In this document: positions 23,188-32,441 of the stretch, one piece after another | Layout of the letters: each line of letters opens with the position of its first letter | Numbering within the stretch: the first letter of the stretch is position 1 | Assembly: GCA_037783545.1 (NCBI GenBank) | Contig: JBBELK010001246.1 | Span: 372,001-436,000, forward strand | DNA length: 64,000 nucleotides | DNA from: Henricia sp. BOLD:AAB3569 | Lineage: Eukaryota; Echinodermata; Asteroidea; Spinulosida; Echinasteridae | Reading direction: 5' to 3' | Program-made: the position numbers and the translations under genes | Notes under the pieces: generated by a model | Databases searched by the model: none | Seen by the model: the letters and a program-made list of their open reading frames with translations, nothing else | What the model was told of the DNA's origin: nothing

Positions 23188-25994
23188 ATGAATTCACGAG
23201 ACCGGGGAGGTCTGGTATCAGACTCGCCGCGAAGCGGGGACATGCCAGAAAGTGACGAGTACCAGTACGGAGGCCAGACTGACAAGGCAAGCAGTAAAAC
23301 GTTCGTTACGGTGGTGGGAGGATACTGGTAAAATGTTAGAGCCTGAGATTGTAGAGGGGAGGCCGTTACCTACGGTACGGCCTGACCCTGCCAATCCGAG
23401 TAGTTTTTGCGGGGGGTTAGATCAAACCAGCGACCCATTGACATTGACAGACCTAAGTTCGACCTCGGTGCATTTTGAGCCGGGAAAGTTCCGGCAGGTT
23501 CCGGAGGATCGACTCCGCACCGCACACGACCATGTCGGACGGCTCCCACCGGAGCCCCGCATGCCAAGAGACTACGGCGCGGGACCTCCGGATCAACTCC
23601 GCGCCGCACACGATCATGTTGGACGGCTCCCCTCGGAGACCCGCATGCCACGAGACTACAGCGCGGAACCTCCGGACCAACTCCGCGCCGCACACGACCA
23701 TGTTGGACGGCTCCCCTCGGAGACCCGCATGCTACCAGACTACGGCTCGGAATCCCCGGACCAACTCCGCGCCGCACACGACCATGTTGGATGGCTCCCC
23801 TCGGAGACCCAAATGCTACCAGACTACGGCGCGGAATCCCCGGACCAACTCCGCGCCGCACACGACCATGTTGGACGGCTCCCCTCGGAGACCCGCATGC
23901 CACGAGACTACAGCGCGGAACCTCCGGACCAACTCCGCGCCGCACACGACCATGTTGGATGGCTCCCCTCGGAGACCCGCATGCTACCAGACTACAGAGC
24001 GGAATCCCCGGACCAACTCCGCGCCGCACACGACCATGTTGGACGGCTCCCCTCGGAGACCCGCATGCCACGAGACTACAGCGCGGAACCTCCGGACCAA
24101 CTCCGCGCCGCACACGACCATGTTGGATGGCTCCCCTCGGAGACCCGCATGCTACCAGACTACAGAGCGGAACCTCCGGATCGACTCCGCGCCGCACACG
24201 ACCATGTCGGTCGGCTTCCATCGGAGCCCCGCATGTCACGTGACTACGGCGCGGAATCCCCGGACCAACTCCGCGCCGCACACGACCATGTTGGATGGCT
24301 CCCCTCGGAGACCCGCATGCTACCAGACTACGGAGCGGAATCTCCGGACCGACTCCGCACCGCACACGACCACGTCGGACGGCTCCCCCTGGAGTCCCGC
24401 ATGACACGTGACTACGGCGCGGAACCTCCGGACCGACTCCGCACCGCACACGACCACGTCGGACGGCTCCCCCCGGAGCCCCGCATGACACGTGACTACG
24501 GCGCGGAACCTCCGGACCGACTCCGCACCGCACACGACCCTGTCGGACGGCTCCCCCCGGAGCCCCGCATGACACGTGACTACGGCGCGGAACCTCCGGA
24601 CCAGTTCCGCACCGCACACGACCCTGTCGGACGGCTCCCCCCGGAGCCCCGCACGCTACCAGACTACGGAGCGGAATCTCCGGACCAACTCCGCGCCGCA
24701 CACGACCATGTTGGACGGCTCCTCTCGGAGACCCGCATGCCACGAGACTACGGCGCGGAACCTCCGGACCGACTCCGCACCGCACACGACCCTGTCGGAC
24801 GGCTCCCCACGGAGCCCCGCATGACAAGAGACTACAGTACGGTACCTCCGGACCAGTTCCGCACCGCATACGACCCTGTCGGACGGCTCCCCCCGGAGCC
24901 CCGCATGCCACGTGACTACGGCGTGGAACCTCCTGGCCGATTCTGCACCGCACACGACCCTATCGGACGGCTCCCCCCGGAGCCCCGCATGACACGTGAC
25001 TACGGCGCGGAACCTCCGGACCAGTTCCGCACCGCACACGACCCTGTCGGACGGCTCCCCCCCGGAGCCCCGCACGCTACGAGACTACAGCGCGGAACCT
25101 CCGGACCAACTCCGCGCCGCACACGACCATGTCGGACGGCTCCCACCGGAGCCCCGCATGTCACGTGACTACGGCGCGGAACCTCCGGACCGACTCCGCA
25201 CCGCACACGACCATGTTGGACGGCTCCCCTCGGAGACCCGCATGCCACGTGACTACGGCGCGGAACCTTCGGACCGACTCCGCACTGCACAACCCTATGG
25301 AGGGGAGCCCCGCTCGGAGCTCCGCACTGCACAAACCAATGGGAAGCTAGGAACGCCCTCATGGATTCGGAGACCAATACTGCTCCCAGATAAGTTTGAT
25401 GGAGTTTCTTCGTGGGCCGATTACCTGATCCATTTTGAAAGCGTCGTAACAGTCAACCATTGGGACGAAGCTGAGAAGGCATTGTTCCTTGCCCCCCACC
25501 TGAAGGGCTCGGCGCTGGAAGCCCTGGCTGACATGGCACCAGAGGCGCGAAAGGAGTACCCCCGCCTTCTGGAGTACTTCGAACAACGATTCGGGGTCAC
25601 GGCCCAAATCCCATTACATCGGGCCCAGCTGTCGATGCGCACCAGAGGTCGGGACGAATCTATCGGCAGCCTGGGACAGTCTATACGGCGGTTGGTTTCC
25701 AAGAGCTACCCGAACTTCTCCCCGCAAGCACGGGAGGACATGGGTGTGGAGGCTTTCATGAAAGCATTAGGCGACGAACAGCTGCAACGCCACGTCTTTT
25801 CGACAAAGGCGACGACCCTGACCGAAGCCATCACCCTGGCCACGGAGATGGAGGCTTTCCTAGACTCCCAGGTGCAGAATAGGAAAGGGAAACAAGGAAC
25901 CAGGGACGTTAGGTCGGTGGTACAGCCAACACAACCTAAACGAGAGTCGAACAATGATAATACGGCTACGTGCACAGGCTATCCGACCGATTGA
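23188..25994 (+). pseudogene. gag-like protein with 28-residue tandem repeats and capsid-like domain
   Basis: An ATG at 23188 opens MNSRDRGGLVSDSP. The frame shifts near 23310 into a long open frame that contains about 21 copies of a 28-residue unit (core AAHDHVGRLPSE and RDYGAEPPD). A run of seven C at about 25057, where neighbouring units have six, shifts the frame again. It continues into a gag capsid-like region (WADYLIHFESVV, FEQRFGVTAQIPLHRAQL, PNFSPQAREDMGVEAFMKAL) and stops at 25994. The capsid part resembles Retrotrans_gag domains. The repeats replace or extend the usual gag N-terminus. Confidence 0.75.
23505..25290 (+). repeat. 84-bp coding minisatellite, about 21 copies
   Basis: Unit: GAYCRACTCCGCRCCGCACA, then CGACCATGTYGGACGGCTCC, and a third segment up to the next unit. 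Because 84 is divisible by three and the unit lacks stops in several frames, long open frames appear in up to five frames (for example 23370-24953 on the minus strand). Only the plus frame joined to gag is credible. Copies in the middle (about 23850-24180) form an almost identical 168-bp two-unit period, so expansion by unequal exchange was recent. Confidence 0.9.
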
Positions 25995-26002
25995 TGTTGA
26001 AG

Positions 26003-26044
26003 TGTTTTGGGTGCCACGAAATCGGTCATTTTCAGCGTGACTGT
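26003..26044 (+). other. CCHC zinc knuckle of gag (separate frame)
   Basis: CFGCHEIGHFQRDC has the exact C-x2-C-x4-H-x4-C spacing of retroviral nucleocapsid knuckles. It is in a different frame from the capsid region upstream (which stops at 25994) and from the zinc fingers downstream. Confidence 0.85.
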
Positions 26045-26106
26045 CCGCACAGGAAGCCTAATTCGACACGCAGACAACCGGTGGAGGACCCCCAGGACAG
26101 GACCAG

Positions 26107-26718
26107 ACGACCCAGGGCTGTATCCACTGCCGGCACTGCGGGAAGCCGTTCAACAAGTCGAGCAACCTGCGGAGGCACCACCGAACAGCGTGCCCGGCGC
26201 TACTCCCGACGATGCCGTTCGAGTGCCCGTTCGGTTGCGGGAGGAAGTTCTACCGGGAGGACATGCGGCAACGCCACCTCCAGTATTGTCGCCGGCGACC
26301 AGAGAGGGTGGCGACCGTGACAGTGGACGACCAATTGAACTTGCATGCCAGCGACGACGAGCTGGACGGCGAGGACAGGGAGCGGAGGGGGCTTGGCGGC
26401 CATACGGAGCCGCCCCCTCGCGCTGAGGCACCCCAGCCGGGTTCCGCCCTGTCGGAGCCGCCAGCTCGTGGGGGGAATCGCACCCCACTGGAGCAACCCC
26501 CCGGTCGCCGCGGCACCCCAGCCGGACGCCCAGAGAGCCTCGACACCACCCCCATCGGAGCGGCCCCCGAGCGCTACAACGCCCTCAGATGGACACCACC
26601 ACGAGGGGACCCTATCCCGGACGAGATCTCCGCCGCGTCTGCGAAGGCAGCCGCCAGAGGGGAGCCGCATCCGGCCGGAGCTGTCCCCGACTTCACCCCC
26701 ATGTGTTTCTTTTTCTAG
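26107..26718 (+). pseudogene. Two zinc fingers plus acidic/proline-rich tail inside the LTR element
   Basis: One frame reads CRHCGKPFNKSSNLRRHH...C (bases 26128-26193) and then CPFGCGRKFYREDMRQRHLQ-YC (26224-26289). These are two tandem fingers of the classical TFIIIA fold spacing with Cys as last ligand (C2HC). A long disordered tail rich in Pro, Gly and Glu follows to the stop at 26716-26718. Gypsy elements do not normally encode TFIIIA-type fingers, so a host exon was probably captured, or the element evolved a targeting module. A frameshift near 26100 separates it from the zinc knuckle. It ends about 95 bases before the 3' LTR. Confidence 0.65.
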
Positions 26719-26812
26719 CCATGCTACCATTTGTAAAGGAAGCGTTTCCCCGGCGAGATGGCGGGGTTCGCTGCCTGCTTTGGGGACAAAGCAGGGTCCC
26801 CGAAGGGGGCTG

Positions 26813-27109
26813 TGTAACGCCGTTCCCAATCGGCTAGCAGAGGGCGCCAGCACCATTCCACGGTTAGGCCGGCTGACGAGCTGAGGGCGCTAACACGGTT
26901 CCACGGAGCCGGTTGGCGCGAGCCCTGCTAGAAGGTTGGGACACCCGTCTCGGCGGGAGACGTTTCCGGAGCGCCATCTTTGTTCTTTGTTGTTGATGAG
27001 GAAAGATCGACCCAAATAAACGTGCGGTATTTTCTTGCTGATAATTGTCTTTTCTTGTGTGTTCTTTTCGTGCCGAGTTTCATAACAAGCAGGGAATATT
27101 CTTGTTACA
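26813..27109 (+). repeat. 3' LTR of the gag-only element
   Basis: Same 297-bp sequence as the 5' LTR with one visible substitution. It is preceded by GAAGGGGGCTG, a short purine-rich tract that could prime plus-strand synthesis. Confidence 0.9.
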
Positions 27110-27722
27110 GTATACACTGTAATCGCGGTGCAGCTTTGGACCAACGTCTCCACCATATTAGTCTACCCTTGTCATCGCTACCGGTATGGTGTCGGGACCG
27201 GACGGACGACCCGTGCTGACGCTCTACATTGTGCTGTCGTGGCCGTGTTTCCTCCTGCCTGGTCGACCTATACCTGGTGGTTGTCATCTAACATCTTCCC
27301 GAAGTGCCGCATGAGACGTTGGCCCGTGGGTTGCACTGCGATTATCGGGCACTAACCGGGGCGGGCCTATCCTGTTTTCTGTTCATCGTGATATAATATT
27401 TACCACGGATATAATATTTACCACCCTATATACTTTTATCTAATTGCATGCTATTTTGGTGGTCTCGCTTTATCATGATTTAATCCTGTACTGCTATTCA
27501 TTCAAAGATGTTTGCTTGCAAACACTTGTTTAGCTCTTGTTCTGCCATTATTTGAATTTAGAAATGAACTTAACATACAAACGTTAATAAATAACTCAAA
27601 ATCGTATTTGCTTGTCATGCAATGTTTTATGTACAGTGGTCAAATTCAAAAACTGTGAGAATATTTATACTTTCTGCCGTGACTTTGGGATCGAGTATAT
27701 CCGACTCCGTCGTCACGTAACA

Positions 27723-27877
27723 TAATTGGGGGCTTGACCTCTCGCATTTCCTAGGGAGGTGACCTCGCACACGTTGGGAAAATTACTTTTCGTATTTTTT
27801 GAAAATATAATTTTCGAAATCAGATTTTGCGACCTCTTCCATCTTTGGTTAACGTTTTGTAATTCAACTATAACACC
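27723..27877 (+). promoter_or_regulatory. Leader and primer-binding region of the Gmr1-like element
   Basis: Directly after the 5' LTR end (27722) comes TAATTGGGGGCTTGACC. TGGGGGCT followed by G-CC resembles the proline-tRNA primer site of some retroelements. No frame is conserved before the gag ATG at 27878. Confidence 0.4.
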
Positions 27878-29020
27878 ATGGCAAGCAAATTTGATATTTA
27901 TAATTTTGTGGCTGACTTTGAAAGTTCCCCTTCTGAAAAGAAACTAGAGCCATTAAAAAGGTCAGAGCTATTCGACGTAGCTAAATATTACAATGTTTCG
28001 GTAATTACAAGCATGAAAAAGGCAGACCTTAAGGCAGTTCTTGTAGAGTCCTTTGTTGATGAAGGCATGTTAGAAATGCATACCACATGACCCAGTCAGG
28101 CGTTTTCTGAAGGAGCCGCCATTAGACTGAAAGAACTCGAATTAGAAATTCAAATCGAGCAAAGAAAAAGAGCCGAGGTTGAATTAGGGTTGGAAACGTT
28201 AACGGCACAAACCACAACTCAAAAACATTCCAGTACCTTCGACCCAAGTAAACACATCCGTTTGGTTCCACCATTTCAGGATAAGGAAATAGCATATATT
28301 TCCAGCATTTTGAGAAGGTAGCGGAAAGGCTTCAATGGCCTTCAGATATGTGCACCTTGCTCTTACAAAGCGTTGTTGACCGGTAAAGCGCAAAAAGTCT
28401 ATTCAGCGCGTTCCGTCGACCAGAGTTCTGATTATAACATAGTGAAAACGGCTAACTTGAAAGCCTACGAGCAGGTGCCCGAGGCATATCGACAAAAGTT
28501 TCGAAATGCCAAGAAACAGGATAGCCAAAGTCATATCGAGTTCTCTCGTGAAAAAGAGAGACTTTTTGACAGGTGGTGTAATTCTTGTGATGTTACTAAT
28601 GACTATGCGAAATTACGGCAAGTCGTTCTTTTGGAGGACTTGAAGAGTTGTCTCCCAGACAACGTCAAAACGCGTCTGGAGGAGCAACAAGTTAAAGAAT
28701 TACACCAAGCAGCTGTTCTAGCTGACGATTATGTGCTCACACATACAGTTGATTTTTCCAAGGGTAAAGATAATCCTGGAAAAAAGCGTTGGGTTAAAAA
28801 TGGTCCTCCGCCTTCTAAGTCTGCAGACTTTAATAAACCCAACGGCTGGAAGATAGGAAACGGTGCAAAGGATACTGTGAATAAGCCGAGTAGGTTTTGT
28901 GTGTTTTGTAAAAAACCAGGTCACGTGAAAGCTGAATGTTTCGCTCTGCTGAGGAAACAAGCTAGTATTGCAGGCGAAAGTATAAAGCCAGTGCATGAGC
29001 GCCATGAGCATCTTTTTTGA
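27878..29020 (+). pseudogene. gag: Gmr1-like gag: SCAN-related capsid and CCHC knuckle
   Basis: An open start (MASKFDIYNFVADFE, 27878) resembles gag N-termini of fish and invertebrate Gypsy elements. Stops and shifts interrupt it near 28088 and 28320. From 28373 a clean frame contains EAYRQKFRNAKKQDSQSHIE, FDRWCNSCDV, LRQVVLLEDLKSCLPDNV and LEEQQVKELHQA. This corresponds helix by helix to the vertebrate SCAN domain, which is known to derive from Gmr1-like capsids. A knuckle CVFCKKPGHVKAEC follows at about 28900-28941. The frame stops at 29020. Confidence 0.85.
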
Positions 29021-29216
29021 TGGATACCGGCGCATTATAAATTTTGATTATTATTATTATTTACTAAAACTGCACAACGTTCCTTATCTCCAGATGAAGA
29101 TACCTGCATGGGTCCTTTGTCAAAATTAAATAAGGACTATTTGCCTTTCATAACCAAGGGAACCGTCTCGCTTGGAGAAAGCGAGACGCATAAGCCATAT
29201 CCAGTTGTCATGTTAA

Positions 29217-30181
29217 AGAGGAAGAATCCCCCTTGACGAAAATTCAGCATTTAGGCTTTTTTCGATAGTCCAAACATCCCTCTTGCCGACGTGGATTTGT
29301 ATTATTTTTTAATTGTAGGTTTTAAGTGGATAAATTGCAAGCAAAAGTCGCTTTTCGAAAAAGAGATTTTCGCGATTTCTGAAACGCTCATTAGGTATTC
29401 ATGATATGCGCGTGACCCCGTGACGCAATCCTGAGAAAGAGAAGTCAACACGATTGTTAGCTCCATACGTTTACACGCACAAAACTTGGAAAACCGTCTC
29501 TGTTAGATGGTGTTTTTTGAAGAATTTTGTTGGTCCAAAAAGCCAGAGATATGCCCAGTAACTGCGTGGTTGTATGTTTTACCAGACACTATGAGAAAAA
29601 AAAGAGCAGAAATATTTTCTTTTCTATTACCAAGAGAGAGAAAAATGAGTCGCTCATTCTATAACTTGTACGGCCGATGTTCAAACACGTGGGAACTACG
29701 CCCGCAGGGGACCGTACACAGACCGCTGTGAATGCCGTTCGTTCCGTGACAAAACCACCTGTCGCAATGCACCAGTATTTACTTCAAAAAAGCTTCATTG
29801 TGAGCCACAATTTCACCGTTTTTTCACAAAACAGGTAATAGTAGATTGTTGTCATATTACATGAAGTGTTTTTCAAGTTTGTATTTTGAATTACATGGAC
29901 AAAACAGGCATGATAAACATTCACTTCGTGTATTTTCCATTCAATACTGCACAGACCGTTTTGTATGTTTCTCAGGATGACGTCAAAACCCTGTTGATAA
30001 ACAAGCCAAGTGACCTCGAGCGTTTCAGAATTTCGGGTGAAGAGGGTCGGAACTGCTTTACGTTTTAAGCAAAAGCCTGTCGATTTTTTGTGAAAAACAA
30101 GTTGTGATGGTGTTGTAGACACATACACCTCCATGATAAACAGAAAAACTAAAAAAATGTGGATGGGGGGATTCTAGCTGT
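29217..30181. mobile_element. 965-bp TTAA-flanked non-autonomous DNA transposon
   Basis: TTAA lies at 29213-29216 and 30182-30185. The ends are AGAGGAAGAATCCCCC and, inverted, ACAGCTAGAATCCCCC, so 13 of 16 bases match. TTAA targets are used by piggyBac and Kolobok superfamilies; the ends do not start with the piggyBac CCY. The sequence on either side belongs to the Gmr1-like gag-protease junction, and the two sides are in the same reading frame when one TTAA is counted once. No transposase; the 116-codon minus frame (29784-30134) looks spurious. Confidence 0.8.
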
Positions 30182-30685
30182 TTAAGGGATACGGGCGCTT
30201 CTCAGTCCTTTGTCCTTGAAGGTGAAGTCCCTGTAACCGATGCATCCTATTTAGGTACTGTACTCGTAACTGGTTTGGGTAATGATTACATTGATGTACC
30301 TCTCCATCGTGTATATTTAAGTTCAGACTTGGTTTCAGGACCCATGACCGTAGGGGTAACCCCACATATACCTAAAGGTTTAGTGGGTGTCACTCTACTC
30401 CTAGGTAACGACGTTGCAGGTCGTAAAGTCGTAGTTGAACCAATAATGAGTTCCTACGCAACTAAACTTGAGGAAGATTTTCCAGATATCTTCACTTCAT
30501 GTATAACTACACGACCAATGGCATCTCATGCTAAATCGGTTAACACTAAGCCTGATAAGCAAAATAGTGACATTTATTTAAGTGACACATTCATGTTTGA
30601 CTTGCGTGATGATGTTAATCAGGATAAAACTCAAGAAAACTCTGTCCAACTAGATATTTCTAGTGTATCAGCAGAGAGGATTTGA
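30182..30685 (+). pseudogene. pro: Aspartic protease of the Gmr1-like element
   Basis: LRDTGASQSFVLEG is the active-site loop (DTGA) of retropepsin. It is followed by VPLHRVYLSSDL and GVTLLLGNDVAGRK, where LLLGND is the second conserved retropepsin segment. The upstream part of the gene lies before the TTAA element, ending at 29212. A frameshift near 30678 precedes a short stretch (LIAEQTKDLDLIN...) that leads toward integrase. It would act in virion-like particles to process gag-pol. Confidence 0.8.
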
Positions 30686-32047
30686 TAGCTGAACAGACTA
30701 AGGATCTTGACCTTATTAACATAAGCAAAACTGCCCTGAACGAAAACGAGGCTGCTAAAGTCTCGGAATGTTTCTATACGCCTTTCTTAATATTTATTCA
30801 TGACGGACCAAAGCGAGGCTATAGTTCCACTCATTTCAGTGCCGGATTGTATGCGTGCGATAAGCCTACGAACGTACCGATGTGCTCCAAGTTGACAGCG
30901 TAAAACGTTCGTCGTTTGGACCTTTTTAGGTTTGCTTTTGTAGATTTCTGAGTGATAATGACCGACAGAAGCAGGGGCACATCAAAATTAGGAGAGACGA
31001 GGAACAGATCTTCGAAGGACATTTTTCAAAAATTATTTTGAACCGTGTCCGGAAATTGGGCCATGCAGCGACGATATGACTCTTTTTCCTCCTTCTAGCA
31101 TGTCTGTTGATTTATTACGCCACGGGTAAGAATTTACAAGTCGGACATTACGATAAGTTGAAAAATGACTAATTAACTAATGTTAACCGTCAGTAAGTGC
31201 ATATCTGATTGAAAAACAAAAATTTTGCAGGAAGAAATTACGATTCATTTTTGAACAAATCTTTGCCATTTTTCACCCGATCTCGTATTCGTATAATTTA
31301 TGAGGCAGTAGAACTAGAAGAAGTCTGACTTGTAAATTCTCTCCTTTTTTATATAAAAATGGTACCATTGGTAAGAGTTGATAAGTTGATCAGAATTTAT
31401 TTTCTTTAAAATGACCCATCTAGCATTGGAATGTGCAGATTTGATGGATTAAATTTAAAGTGGAAAACATTTAAGATTTTTTTCAGCCTGTACTTGTTTT
31501 GCACACAAGGTCTGAAGCCATGATCAACTTCTCAATTCTTTCGGGTACCTTTGTGCGAGAAATTGCCAACTACAGTTTTTTTTTGACAATTTGCAAATGA
31601 ATTATTTAGGCTATATTGCTAAGTTATATGTAGCCATTTTGGGATATATTTAAAGGCAGTATACATCATTGGTAATCTCGAAAATCAAAAATGTTCACAG
31701 ATTTACGCCTAACTTATACACAATATAAACATGAAGACCGTAGAAAACTTCCCCTGAAAAGTGAAAGTGGGAAGTATATCTTAGAATTAGATCTATTGTC
31801 AGAAGGTGATTTTCTTTAAATCTTTGTTCAATGTATACGGAAAAAATACCAAACTTAAAAAGCTGTTGGTATATGTTTGTCATCCAATCCCATGATACAT
31901 TGAGAACATTAATAAAAAGTTAAAGTTTATTATTTAGATTAGTCTAGGCCTATCTGTTTATAATTCAAATCTTTGTTCAGTGTAGGCTAGGCCTAGGCTA
32001 GCCCAGGTTGGATGTCGACTTCATTGCATATATAGGCCTAGTAGTAG

Positions 32048-32275
32048 TATGCCAATTTCACGGCGCTGCTAAGCACAAACATTTGCTGAGCACTAGATTT
32101 ATTTGCTTTATAAAATTATACGCCAACTTGTGTTCTTCGCAAGAGTAGGATAATACCCTTCAATACACATCACTTACGATTTTGGCTGGCAATCCATGTT
32201 TGCAAAATAAAGCAAACAAATCCTGTCCTTAGCCAATGTTTGTGCTAAGCAATGCCATGAAATTGGCCCCTGGGC
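32048..32275. repeat. MITE with CCAATTTCATGGC-type ends
   Basis: GCCAATTTCACGGCGCTGC at about 32050 and, inverted, GGCCAATTTCATGGCATTGC at about 32270 continue into TAGCACAAACATT on both sides. A partial relative, CCATTTCATGGCGCTGTTTA, occurs at about 38385. It is nested inside the 3.57-kb element. Confidence 0.65.
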
Positions 32276-32397
32276 TAGGCCTAGGCTGGGCCTATACGGA
32301 AAATGCCCTTTAATTAATCTACCGGTAAATCAGGAAAGCCTGAGCTTAAACAGAAAAGAAGGTTTTGATATGAAAAATGCATATAACAATTTTGTCT

Positions 32398-32441
32398 GCA
32401 TAAGTTAGGCCTATGTAACACTGCATAGGCCTAACTTATGC
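32398..32441. repeat. Perfect 18-bp hairpin, TAGGCCTA-rich
   Basis: GCATAAGTTAGGCCTATG and its complement are separated by 8 bases. TAGGCCTA is over-represented nearby (31945-32045, 32270-32295). Confidence 0.8.

Larger units (their letters stand above)
22828..27109 (+). mobile_element. Recent gag-only LTR retrotransposon, 4.3 kb
   Basis: Two 297-bp LTRs (22828-23124 and 26813-27109), both TGTAACGCC...TTGTTACA, differ at one position that I can see (CCTGAGC versus CCGGAGC). GTAT flanks both ends (22824-22827, 27110-27113). The same LTR sequence at 37661-37680 lacks the insertion and has a single GTAT, a direct empty site. The internal 3.7 kb encodes a gag-like protein, a zinc knuckle and zinc fingers, but no protease, reverse transcriptase, RNase H or integrase. 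It must have moved with enzymes supplied in trans. Confidence 0.9.
13730..27722 (+). repeat. 5' LTR of the Gmr1-like element, in three pieces
   Basis: The pieces are 13730-14166, 22533-22827 and 27110-27722, separated by a CACTA-like transposon and a small LTR element. They match the 3' LTR at 37100-39465 over its length. The first 120 bases differ at only about one position before the copies diverge. The first piece carries a local duplication: GACCGGTGTTTGCTGGACCC appears twice (about 13880 and 14140), but once in the 3' LTR. A CCAATATAAGG stretch near 13847 is a possible core promoter. The LTR also includes TTAGTTGCCGATAAACGCCA-like sequence that resembles the tail of the SINE at 46.8 kb. 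Confidence 0.8.

Noticed and set aside
23370-24953. 527-codon open frame on the minus strand, and other long frames in 23.4-25.4 kb
   Set aside because: They are by-products of an 84-bp repeat without stops; only the plus frame joins a recognisable gag capsid domain.
22828-27109. Solo-standing host zinc-finger gene
   Set aside because: The fingers are enclosed by two matching LTRs with a target duplication, so they belong to the retroelement.
29021-29035. Apparent protease active site MDTGA in the frame GATGGATACCGGCGCA
   Set aside because: A stop follows at once (ATTATAA). The real protease active site is LRDTGASQS at 30185, and coding between gag and protease continues in another frame.
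29784-30134. 116-codon minus-strand frame as a transposase
   Set aside because: No DDE motif or known domain; it lies in a short non-autonomous element.
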